A stretch of 64,000 bases of DNA, from positions 1-64,000 of the forward strand of contig CAYREV010000004.1 of assembly GCA_964423345.1 (NCBI GenBank), in the 5' to 3' direction. The notes beneath the pieces were generated by a model, which made no database searches, was not told the origin of the DNA, and worked only from the letters and a program-made list of their open reading frames with translations. This DNA comes from CAYREV01 sp964423345. GTDB lineage: Bacteria; Bacteroidota; Rhodothermia; Balneolales; Balneolaceae. Both the position numbers and the translations under genes were made by a program. This document shows positions 36,781-44,550 of this stretch, piece by piece; the stretch's first letter is position 1; each line of letters opens with the position of its first letter.

Positions 36781-37434
36781 TTAATCAATTAGATAGAAGA
36801 GGGGGAAGAGGAATATCCAGATGATATCCACAAGGTGCCAGTACAGGCCCGTAATCTCCAGCGGGGTATAGTATTCGCTGTCAAAAGCCTGCCTGCTTGC
36901 TTTAACGATAAGCCAGATCATCAGCCCGATGCCTACCAGAACGTGAATACCGTGCAGGCCGGTCATCAGGTAATAGATGCTGAAAAATATATTAGCCTTC
37001 GGGTGGTCAATGCCCTCAAAGGTGTAAAACTCTCCGGGGAAGATTCCCAGTTCAAACTTATGGGTGTATTCGAAATACTTGATGACCATAAACACGCAGG
37101 CCAGGGCTATAGTGATACCCAGGTTGATGATGATATTTTTTTTCTGGTTGAGCTGCGCCGATTTAATGGCCATGGCAACCGTAAGGCTGCTGCCGATGAG
37201 CACGATGGTATTTACACCGCCCCAGATGGTGTTGAGCTCTTCCGAAGCGAGCGTAAACAGCTCGGGATACCAGGCCCTGTAAATAATATATGCGGCGAAG
37301 AGCCCTCCGAAAAAGAGTATTTCTGTTACAAGGAATATCCACATGCCGGCTTTGGCTGCATCAAACTGCTGTTCCGCATCGACAAAATGATGCTGTAGAT
37401 GAGCCGGTCGTGAAGATGTTGAATGATTCGCCAT
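36781..37434 (-). CDS. ctaE: Cytochrome c oxidase subunit III
   Basis: A 217-residue, five-helix subunit. Seen: AKAGMWIFLVTEILFFGGLF at the start of the membrane part, NTIVLIGSSLTVAMAIKSA, FYLMTGLHGIHVLVGIG-like text (YYLMTGLHGIHVLVG) and the C-terminal GLYWHLVDIIWIFLFPLFY, all standard for heme-copper oxidase subunit III. The five-helix short form is common outside mitochondria. It lies 26 bases downstream of coxI and just upstream of coxIV. Confidence 0.96.
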   Translation of the reverse strand: MANHSTSSRPAHLQHHFVDAEQQFDAAKAGMWIFLVTEILFFGGLFAAYIIYRAWYPELFTLASEELNTIWGGVNTIVLIGSSLTVAMAIKSAQLNQKKNIIINLGITIALACVFMVIKYFEYTHKFELGIFPGEFYTFEGIDHPKANIFFSIYYLMTGLHGIHVLVGIGLMIWLIVKASRQAFDSEYYTPLEITGLYWHLVDIIWIFLFPLFYLID

Positions 37435-37460
37435 GTCTACGTTCTGTTTGTTCGTTTTAA

Positions 37461-39206
37461 TTATTTATCCGCTTCAATTTCTGTTTTGCTCACCTTCGCT
37501 CCGTGTTGGGCACCGTGCCCGTTGCCTCCTCCGACCAGACCCAGCTGGAAATCCTCCATCGGGTGATGGTAATCGTAGGGGGCGTGGATAATCACGGGGG
37601 TGTAGTCAAAATTGTGGTGCGGCGCCGGCGAGGGTATCTGCCATTCGAGTGCACGGCTGCCCCAGGAATTGGCCCCGGCTTTTTTACCGTAAAAGATGGA
37701 GTAGAGGAAATAACCTATTGCGAGCACAAAACCTATACCCAGGATAAATGACCCTACTGTTGAAATCTGGTGGAAGGGTTGAAACTGATCAATATAGTTG
37801 AAATACCTTCTTGGCATACCCTGTGAACCCATCACAAACTGGGGAAGGAAGGTTACATTGAATCCGATAAATATAAGCAGGCAGGCCAGCTTCGCCAGTT
37901 TTTCATTGTACATGACACCGAACATTTTAGGCCACCAGTAATGAAGCCCCCCCATGAATGCCATCACCATGCCGCCTACCATCACAAAATGGAAGTGGGC
38001 TACAACATAATAGGTATCATGCAGGTGAACGTCGATGGCTATGGTGGCGAGAGCGATGCCGGTGAGACCCCCTACCGTGAAGAGGAAGAAAAATCCGAGT
38101 ATATAAAGCAGGGGGGTGTCCAGCTTGATGGAACCCTTGTAGAGGGTGGCCAGCCAGTTGAACATCTTGATGCCCGTAGGTATGCCCACCAGGAAGGTCA
38201 GGAATGAAAATACCATGCTGGCCAGATTTGCCTGCCCCGAAACGAACATGTGGTGTCCCCATACGAGGAAGCCTATAAAGGCAATAGCCAGGGATGAGAG
38301 GGCAATAGCCCAATAACCGAAAATGGTTTTCCTGGAGAACGTACTTACAATTTCAGAGACGATACCGAAGCCGGGCACGATCATGATATATACGGCCGGG
38401 TGACTGTAAAACCAGAAGAAGTGCTGAAAGAGCACCGGGTCACCGCCCAGGGCCGGATCAAAAATTCCTATACCGAGTATTCTTTCCATTCCCACCAGCA
38501 GCAGTGTGATAGCCAGTACGGGGGTGGCCAGTATCTGGATGATGCTGGTAGCATACAGTCCCCAGCAGAACAGCGGGAGCTTGTCCCACGTCAATCCCGG
38601 TGCACGCATCTTATGGATGGTCGTTATAAAGTTTACACCGGTAAGTATGGAGGAGAAACCGATGACAAATACCCCGAAAGTCATGGCGGTAACCGCACCC
38701 CCGGTGGTTGAGGAGTAGGGGGTGTAGAAGGTCCATCCGGTATCGATACCACCTGTCAGTATGGAGTAAATGGCGATAAAGGCCCCTGCCATATAGAGAT
38801 ACCAGCTTAAAAGGTTCAGCCTGGGAAACGCCACATCTTTGGCACCGAGCTGAATGGGCATGATGAAGTTACCCAGCACGGCCGGAACCGAGGGCACCAG
38901 GAAGAGGAAGATCATGATGGACCCGTGAAGGGTGAACAGCTGGTTGTAGGTGTCGGCCTCTATAAAGGTCTTGGCCGGTGTCCACAGCTCCATGCGGATG
39001 CCCAGTGCCAGTATTCCTCCAAGCAGGAAGAAAAAGCTCAGGGCCATAAGGTACAGGATGCCGATACGCTTGTGGTCGAGGGTTGTCAGCCATGACCAGA
39101 TGCCTTTTTCGGCATTGAGGTAGTTATGTTCGGCATGCTCGTCGGGCTTATACCGCTGTACTTGTATTTTGTTGGATATATTTGAACTGGATTCTGCAGT
39201 TGCCAT
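37461..39206 (-). CDS. ctaD: Cytochrome c oxidase subunit I, A2 type
   Basis: A 581-residue heme-copper oxidase core with about 12 helices. The low-spin heme ligand is in TLHGSIMIF (His94). The active-site helix reads FYSHPAVYIMIVPGFG (His269, Tyr273), giving the YSHPxVY pattern of A2 oxidases, in which the D-channel glutamate is replaced by an adjacent Tyr-Ser. WGHHMF gives the CuB histidine pair and HFHFVMVGG the heme ligands. Rhodothermus caa3 has the same pattern. It reduces oxygen and pumps protons. It starts one base after the coxII stop. The C-terminal tail is rich in Gly and His. Confidence 0.97.
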   Translation of the reverse strand: MATAESSSNISNKIQVQRYKPDEHAEHNYLNAEKGIWSWLTTLDHKRIGILYLMALSFFFLLGGILALGIRMELWTPAKTFIEADTYNQLFTLHGSIMIFLFLVPSVPAVLGNFIMPIQLGAKDVAFPRLNLLSWYLYMAGAFIAIYSILTGGIDTGWTFYTPYSSTTGGAVTAMTFGVFVIGFSSILTGVNFITTIHKMRAPGLTWDKLPLFCWGLYATSIIQILATPVLAITLLLVGMERILGIGIFDPALGGDPVLFQHFFWFYSHPAVYIMIVPGFGIVSEIVSTFSRKTIFGYWAIALSSLAIAFIGFLVWGHHMFVSGQANLASMVFSFLTFLVGIPTGIKMFNWLATLYKGSIKLDTPLLYILGFFFLFTVGGLTGIALATIAIDVHLHDTYYVVAHFHFVMVGGMVMAFMGGLHYWWPKMFGVMYNEKLAKLACLLIFIGFNVTFLPQFVMGSQGMPRRYFNYIDQFQPFHQISTVGSFILGIGFVLAIGYFLYSIFYGKKAGANSWGSRALEWQIPSPAPHHNFDYTPVIIHAPYDYHHPMEDFQLGLVGGGNGHGAQHGAKVSKTEIEADK

Positions 39207-39207
39207 G

Positions 39208-40158
39208 TTAATTCAGCGTCTTTATGTATTCAATAATTGCGTTAATCTGATCTTCATTGAGCTGGCCCTGGTAGGGAGGCATGACGCCCGGAAAGCCCTG
39301 ACGGATTTTGGCCTGGGGATCAAGTATTGATTCCCGCAGGTAGTTTTCGTCCACCTCCACACTGCTGCCATCGGCCATCTGGTGGGAAGCTCCGAAAATA
39401 CCTTTCCAGGTGGGCCCGGTCATCCGGCTTCCATCTGCCGAGTGGCAAGTCATGCAAGCATTCTGCTGAGCCAGCTGCTTGCCCCATTCGGCCGGTGGCA
39501 GGTCGCTCGGCTGAGAGGCTCCTCCGGCGTTATCGGCCAGCCATTGCTCAAAATCCTCCTGTTCGTGAACGACAACATTACCGGTCATATCGGAGTGGCC
39601 CGTACCGCAGTATTCGGTACAGAAAATGATGGATTCGCCGGCTTCGGGCACCCTGAACCAGACCTTGGTGTACCGTCCGGGGACCACATCCTGCTTGATA
39701 CGGTAGTCGGGAACGAAGAAAGAGTGGATAACGTCATTCGAACTCATAATAAGCTTGACGGGCCGGTCTGCGGGTATATGAAGGGTGCCGGTGGATTTCG
39801 CCCCGTTTTCATAGCTGAAATTCCACAGCCATTTCTGGGCAGTCACCTTGACTTCATAAGCGTCGTCCGGAACCGTACGCATATCCATATAGATCCGGAA
39901 ACCCCATCCAAAGAGAATAACAACGATAATTAACGGTATAACCGACCATGTCACTTCCAGTTTGTTGTTGTGGGTAATAACGGGGGTGACATCATTTTCA
40001 GATTTGCGTCGGTATTTGACGATAAAGTAAACAAGGGCAGCCAGGATACCGATAGTCAGCAGAAGGCTGCTCCAGTGAACAAACCAGAATATTGCGTCAA
40101 AATCTTGAGCAAAATTAGATTTTGCAGGGGGGAGGAAAAAATCGTTAATCGCTTCCAT
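39208..40158 (-). CDS. ctaC: Cytochrome c oxidase subunit II with fused cytochrome c domain (caa3)
   Basis: A 316-residue CoxII. Two N-terminal helices (FVHWSSLLLTIGILAALVYF and WSVIPLIIVVILFGWGF) precede the cupredoxin domain with the CuA ligands in FCTEYCGTGHSDM and a His in SSNDVIHSFFVP. After about residue 225 a class I cytochrome c domain follows, with CMTCH and the axial Met in GVMPPYQG. This fusion defines a caa3-type oxidase, so soluble cytochrome c may not be needed. The C-terminal module closely resembles the last domain of ActE at 42881. The gene start overlaps the end of the SCO gene by 14 bases. Confidence 0.96.
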   Translation of the reverse strand: MEAINDFFLPPAKSNFAQDFDAIFWFVHWSSLLLTIGILAALVYFIVKYRRKSENDVTPVITHNNKLEVTWSVIPLIIVVILFGWGFRIYMDMRTVPDDAYEVKVTAQKWLWNFSYENGAKSTGTLHIPADRPVKLIMSSNDVIHSFFVPDYRIKQDVVPGRYTKVWFRVPEAGESIIFCTEYCGTGHSDMTGNVVVHEQEDFEQWLADNAGGASQPSDLPPAEWGKQLAQQNACMTCHSADGSRMTGPTWKGIFGASHQMADGSSVEVDENYLRESILDPQAKIRQGFPGVMPPYQGQLNEDQINAIIEYIKTLN

Positions 40159-40987
40159 TCGTTATGATCGTCTTCTTATCGTTGGTTGATTTCTTTTCCT
40201 TGAGCCATAATAAACCGAGGAATATACCCAGAATTAATATGGTTGCAAAGCCGCCAAGCTTCATCACACGCCATGCTACAGCCACGTAACTGTTGGAATC
40301 GGCATCGTACTGATAACAGTATAAAAGAACCTTGTCAGCCACGCTTCCGATGTTACCGTCGGCGGCTTCATACAGGGCATTCCTGAAATTAAATTCGTCA
40401 AATTTGATCCCGTACAAATACCGTGCAATGACGGCATCGGGACTGAGAAACATGACAGCCGCCGAATGGGCATAATGGCCGGTCGCTTCGACCTTTTGGT
40501 ACTTGAAGCCCACGGCTTCGGCCAGTTTTTCAATGGCATCTTTTTTCCCCGTCAGGAAGTGCCAGCCGTCACCGGCCCCCTTCCTCCCAAGCTTTTGCAT
40601 CAAGGTGTCTTTGGCAGATGCGGCCAGCTTATGGTCCTCATCCGGGTCAATACTGAAGGTGATGATTTCATATTCATCGCCGGGAGTCCACTTCAGCTCC
40701 CTGACCCCGGTATAGATGGCGTCGATCACCATCGAGCAGAGCATGGGACAATTATAGTAGACCGGGTTCAGTATAACCGGCTTGTCGCCATTAATGAGCG
40801 ATTCCAACCTAACGGAATCGCCCCTGGAGGTGGCAAAGGTAAGCCCGAGAGGTATTTTCTCACCCAGGCGTTCTTCAATGCCCACTTCCTGAAGTTTCTT
40901 CGGTTTCTGCTTGTTTAACTGCGCAGAAACCGAAAGGGGTTGTAGGAGCAGGCTTACAGCTGCTATTACCAGTCCTACGTAATACAT
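40145..40987 (-). CDS. SCO1/SenC copper chaperone for the CuA centre
   Basis: A 280-residue thioredoxin-fold protein. The copper-binding CxxxC is NPVYYNCPMLC (Cys80, Cys84) and the conserved His is in the EATGHYAHSAAVMFLSPD region. An N-terminal signal or anchor (MYYVGLVIAAVSLLLQPLSV) is accompanied by a second hydrophobic helix at the C-terminus (GGFATILILGIFLGLLWL), which is less usual and would anchor the domain twice. Start chosen at 40987 because the upstream in-frame ATG would overlap the preceding gene. It overlaps coxII by 14 bases, implying translational coupling with the subunit it metallates. Confidence 0.92.
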   Translation of the reverse strand: MYYVGLVIAAVSLLLQPLSVSAQLNKQKPKKLQEVGIEERLGEKIPLGLTFATSRGDSVRLESLINGDKPVILNPVYYNCPMLCSMVIDAIYTGVRELKWTPGDEYEIITFSIDPDEDHKLAASAKDTLMQKLGRKGAGDGWHFLTGKKDAIEKLAEAVGFKYQKVEATGHYAHSAAVMFLSPDAVIARYLYGIKFDEFNFRNALYEAADGNIGSVADKVLLYCYQYDADSNSYVAVAWRVMKLGGFATILILGIFLGLLWLKEKKSTNDKKTIITNGSD

Positions 40988-40997
40988 TATATGTCGA

Positions 40998-41558
40998 TTA
41001 ATTGGTATCTCCAGCGGCAATGTCGTTTATGGCACTGTCGATGGGGATATGATAAATTCCTTCTTCGGCATCGATAACTCCGAAATTGTTCAACCTTTCT
41101 TCGGCTTCTTTATTCAGCTGGTTAATCTGGTAATATTCACTGCTTTCCGACACCCGGTCCCGGGTAACGGCTTCATTGTACTCGAACATCTGGAAGAGGG
41201 CTACCACGAAGATAACCACCAGTGCCATTCCCAGTACACTCCAGAACACCAGTCGTTTGTAATTAAGCTTGTCCTGCATCACACCATAGGAGATGGAGTC
41301 GGCCACTTTCTGGTCGTCGATGTTTACATCCACCGATTCATGGTCGGCTATATGTTCTTCAATATGTTCAGCTTCCTCAGACGAAGAATAGAGTTCGGTG
41401 GCATCGTTTTCGAGCTGTACCGCCCAGGTCAGTATGGTCGACACGGGAACGTCATACTTGTCGGATAACTGATCGAGGTTCTTTTTTTGCTGTGAAATGG
41501 CTTCAAGGGCTACTTTTGCCTTGAACTCCGGCGTATATTTTTTTTCTTCGTTTGCCAT
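40998..41558 (-). CDS. Chimeric HTH (IS3 OrfA-like) plus single-TM oxidase-operon protein
   Basis: A 186-residue protein of unusual build. Residues about 6-57 read like the helix-turn-helix of IS3-family OrfA transposase subunits: KKYTPEFKAKVALEA, NLDQLSDKYDVPVSTIL, TWAVQLENDATELY. Residues 58-100 are acidic. One hydrophobic helix follows (103-124, LVFWSVLGMALVVIFVVALF), then a C-terminal segment with FGVIDAEEGIYHIPIDSAI. That last motif resembles the YGWVD...G..RIPI...A motif I recall in small proteins beside SCO and coxII genes in other phyla. The gene is intact and sits between actF and SCO, so it is a working part of the operon rather than an insertion-sequence remnant. The role is unknown; a membrane-tethered regulator, or an ACIII/oxidase accessory subunit with a repurposed N-terminus, are options. 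Confidence 0.8.
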   Translation of the reverse strand: MANEEKKYTPEFKAKVALEAISQQKKNLDQLSDKYDVPVSTILTWAVQLENDATELYSSSEEAEHIEEHIADHESVDVNIDDQKVADSISYGVMQDKLNYKRLVFWSVLGMALVVIFVVALFQMFEYNEAVTRDRVSESSEYYQINQLNKEAEERLNNFGVIDAEEGIYHIPIDSAINDIAAGDTN

Positions 41559-41679
41559 GAATATGGTGACACTTTGTTTCGCAGCGGGTGTAACCCAATC
41601 TGCTGATTCTTAGTAGCGTTTGTCAGGTTATCAAAAGATATTCAAATTCCGTCGTGTTTGGGAATCATGGATTTCATAG

Positions 41680-42864
41680 TTAATGCTTGTCCAGCGACTC
41701 TGCCAGCTTTGGATCGTTGACCGGAATCATTTTCTGCTGCTTAAAGCGATAGAAAAAGAGTCCAAGAAAGATACCGCCCAGCCCCAGTAATGCCGTTATA
41801 TCCATCCAGCTGAAAGGTACGGAATGGTGATCCAGTACCGGCATAACCAGCCAATACAATTCGACAAGATGGGAAACAAGGATCAGTATGGAAACCCCGG
41901 CCACGAGCTTGAGGTTAGTTTTGGATTTCTTATTCAGTAGCAGTATAAAAGGAATCACAAATCGGCCGAAGAGGTAAAAGTAGGCCAGGTACTCATAACC
42001 ATGGTCGAGCCGTTCCAGGAACCAGACCGTTTCTTCGGGAATATTTCCATAATAGATCAGCAGGTACTGGCTAAAAGCGATGTACGCATAAAAGACGGTG
42101 AAGCCGAACATCTGGACGGACAAGTCATAAATATGGCCTTCTTTAAGGGTGTTTTTAAGCAGTCCCTGCCCCCACAGGAACAGCACTATCAAGATCATTA
42201 CGGCAAATACAGCCTGGAAACTCATGGCGAAATAGTACACGCCGAACATGGTGGAATACCAGTGGGGATCGAGAGACATCAGCCAGTCGAAAGAGGCAAA
42301 TGCCAGGGTGATGGCAAAGATAAATATGCCGGGGCCACTGGTACGCCGCATCAGGGTCTGAAGCCCCCAGTTTCGGCTTTGGTCCATTTCAACGGACTTT
42401 TGGTACAATCGATACCCCAGGAAGCTCCAGATGGCGAAATAAATCACCTGCCTGACAATAAAGAAGGAGGTGTTCAGGTAGGGTTCCTTGCCCTGAAGTA
42501 CCGGATCGGCCGCCACCGCATCGGCATGAGACCAGTGATAAAGCGAATGAATGCCGAGTAGTACCGGAATAATGAAGAGTCCCCATATCCACAGGTTGGA
42601 TGAAATGCTTTCGGGGATGCGGCGGAGCACTACACTCCAGTGAGAGCGTGTCAGATGCTGCAGCATAACAAAGAAAAGGCATCCCAGCGCGATACTGGAA
42701 AAGAAGGAAAAACTTACCAGGTAGGAGAAGAAAAACTGGTCATGGTTAAAGAAATAGCCTATTCCCGTGGCAATAAGACCCACTACACCCACACCAAACA
42801 GCGACTTGGTGACATTAAGATCGGAAGGAAATTCCAGCGTATCGGTTAGTTTTAATTTGCTCAT
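41680..42864 (-). CDS. actF: Alternative complex III subunit ActF
   Basis: A 394-residue membrane protein with about ten helices, the smaller of the two NrfD-like quinone-side subunits of the quinol:cytochrome c oxidoreductase. Typical stretches are FFFSYLVSFSFFSSIALGCL, MLQHLTRSHWSVVLRRIPE, FASFDWLMSLDPHWYSTMFG and YFAMSFQAVFAVMILIVLFL. ActF pairs with ActC in the membrane. It is followed by a 121-bp gap and the chimeric HTH protein. Identification rests on these motifs and the strict A-to-F gene order. Confidence 0.93.
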   Translation of the reverse strand: MSKLKLTDTLEFPSDLNVTKSLFGVGVVGLIATGIGYFFNHDQFFFSYLVSFSFFSSIALGCLFFVMLQHLTRSHWSVVLRRIPESISSNLWIWGLFIIPVLLGIHSLYHWSHADAVAADPVLQGKEPYLNTSFFIVRQVIYFAIWSFLGYRLYQKSVEMDQSRNWGLQTLMRRTSGPGIFIFAITLAFASFDWLMSLDPHWYSTMFGVYYFAMSFQAVFAVMILIVLFLWGQGLLKNTLKEGHIYDLSVQMFGFTVFYAYIAFSQYLLIYYGNIPEETVWFLERLDHGYEYLAYFYLFGRFVIPFILLLNKKSKTNLKLVAGVSILILVSHLVELYWLVMPVLDHHSVPFSWMDITALLGLGGIFLGLFFYRFKQQKMIPVNDPKLAESLDKH

Positions 42865-42880
42865 GATTCAGTTTTGAAGC

Positions 42881-43912
42881 TTACTGGTTATTATCGCTTA
42901 ATGATTTCATGTAGGCTACCAGAGCCTGGATCTCTTCATCGCTCAGGTGTCCATAGGGAGCCATGACCGGATTATAGCCCTTGGCCACTTTGGCATTGGG
43001 CTCTACAATGGATTCACGAAGGTACTCTTCGTCAACCGTAATGGTTTCTCCACTGACCAGCTCCTTTTTGCTCCCGAAAAGATTTTTGTGGGTTGGTCCG
43101 ATACCATCCGATCCGTCCCTGGAGTGGCAGGTCTGGCAGGCGTTCTGTTCGTAAATTTTCTTTCCCTGTTCCGCTGTAACGGCTGCTCCGCCGCCGGCCG
43201 ATGCCTGTTGCTCCCCGGCCTTTTCTGCCGCAGCTTGTTCCTGCTGTTTTTCCTGTTTCAATTGTGCAAGGTCCACATCGTACTGTTGCATCTGTGCTTC
43301 AGGGACATTCTGGCTGTGTTGCAGGGCACGGATATAGGCCACGATCGCCCAGCGGTCCCTGACCTTGACCTGATGGGCATAGGAGGGCATGGTACGTATG
43401 CCTTCAGCAATAGTGGAGTAAAGGTAGCCGTCTTCCACCTGTCTCAGGCGCTGCTGGTGGTAGGTGGGAGCAGGCACATAGCCGTAGCCGCCCACCATAA
43501 TAATCCCTCGGCCGTCTCCGGTTTGCCCGTGGCAGGGGGCGCAGTAGATATTATACTGTTTCTGTCCCCTGCGAAGAAAGGATTTGGTGACATCGACCGG
43601 CATATTTTCCACATACGATCCGTCCTCGTTGCGTCCCTCGTAGTAGGCGAGGTCTTCCCGCAGGTTACCGCGGGATACGGTACCTTCCACGGGCATGCGC
43701 ATGGAGCGGTTATCTTCAAAAAAGGTATTCTCTTCCTGGGCTTCGAAACGTTTCTGCTGGTCCATATTCATGTTGGGATGGACCGGCTGGCGTTCAAATT
43801 TCTCTCCTCTGCAGGCAAAGAGTGCCAGCGTCAGCACAGCCAGGAGGGATGTTGTAAAAAGACGGTGAATTATATGTTTTTTTACCATGTCCATGCGTTT
43901 AGGATCTTGCAT
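42881..43912 (-). CDS. actE: Alternative complex III cytochrome c subunit ActE, di-heme
   Basis: Up to 343 residues, a lipoprotein by its lipobox (LLAVLTLALFAC). The first mono-heme domain has CAPCHGQTGDGRG and the Met region RTMPSYAHQV, as in ActE. After an Ala/Gln/Glu-rich linker (about 215-250) a second cytochrome c domain follows with CQTCHSRDGSDG and NPVMAPYGHL. The second domain is very close to the one fused to CoxII in the same operon. Three in-frame ATGs (43912, 43894, 43888) could be the start; 43888 gives the neatest lipoprotein signal. It carries electrons from ActA/B towards the oxidase. Confidence 0.92.
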   Translation of the reverse strand: MQDPKRMDMVKKHIIHRLFTTSLLAVLTLALFACRGEKFERQPVHPNMNMDQQKRFEAQEENTFFEDNRSMRMPVEGTVSRGNLREDLAYYEGRNEDGSYVENMPVDVTKSFLRRGQKQYNIYCAPCHGQTGDGRGIIMVGGYGYVPAPTYHQQRLRQVEDGYLYSTIAEGIRTMPSYAHQVKVRDRWAIVAYIRALQHSQNVPEAQMQQYDVDLAQLKQEKQQEQAAAEKAGEQQASAGGGAAVTAEQGKKIYEQNACQTCHSRDGSDGIGPTHKNLFGSKKELVSGETITVDEEYLRESIVEPNAKVAKGYNPVMAPYGHLSDEEIQALVAYMKSLSDNNQ

Positions 43913-43997
43913 CTGGTCGGTTTCGCAGTCTCGGTCAAGCTTCTCTGCTGGAGAAGAGGGAGACGGCTTTTAAAACTTTTAGATTGTCAATTGAATG

Positions 43998-44543
43998 TTA
44001 ATTGTCATATACCGTTTCTATGTGGGTTGCTCCGGCATCACGGAACAGTGAGGCAACTTTTTCTTCAGAAAAAAGGTCATCCTCGGCTTCAATGCATACA
44101 AAGAACCCATCGTCAGAAGCTTTTTTGAACCGTTCGACATTGAACAGCGGGTGATGCAATCTCGGTAGGTTGTTCAGTGCAAACATGCCGAAAGTGGCTG
44201 CAAATGCCGACAAGAGTACGGTCAGCTCAAAAGTAATGGGTACATAGACCGGTATATTGATAAAAGGCTTTCCGCTTATGTTCATGGGGTATTCATAGGC
44301 CATTACCCATACCATCAGGGTTATGGCACCGATGAATCCCATAAGCCCCCCTGCGAGGACAATCCAGCCCAGGGGCGAATTTTTGAGCCCCATGGCTTTT
44401 TCCATTCCGTGAATGGGGAAGGGGGCATAGGTGTCGTATTTGTTATATCCTGATTTTTCAACGGCCGAAGCGGCGTCAATGAGTTCCTTGGGATTTCTGA
44501 ACTCGGCCAATACACCGTACATGTCTTTCTTTTCAGCTTCCAT
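43998..44543 (-). CDS. actD: Alternative complex III subunit ActD (DUF3341)
   Basis: A 181-residue protein with two membrane helices, WIVLAGGLMGFIGAITLMVW and ITFELTVLLSAFAATFGMF. DUF3341 motifs include GVLAEFRNPKELIDA, YDTYAPFPIHGMEKAMGL, NNLPRLHHPLF and VERFKKASDDGFFVCIE. It caps the ActC side of the complex in known structures and has no cofactor. It lies 7 bases downstream of actC; the spacer to actE is 85 bases. Confidence 0.95.
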   Translation of the reverse strand: MEAEKKDMYGVLAEFRNPKELIDAASAVEKSGYNKYDTYAPFPIHGMEKAMGLKNSPLGWIVLAGGLMGFIGAITLMVWVMAYEYPMNISGKPFINIPVYVPITFELTVLLSAFAATFGMFALNNLPRLHHPLFNVERFKKASDDGFFVCIEAEDDLFSEEKVASLFRDAGATHIETVYDN

Positions 44544-44550
44544 AGTTTAT

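Noticed and set aside
40998..41558. Transposase gene or insertion-sequence remnant
   Set aside because: Only the HTH part resembles IS3 OrfA; there is no catalytic domain, no OrfB and no terminal inverted repeats, and the frame continues into a membrane protein in an operon.
42947..44128. 393-codon plus-strand open frame opposite actE/actD
   Set aside because: It is antisense to two well-supported genes, its product is Cys/His/Leu-rich without motifs, and it is a mirror of GC-biased codons.
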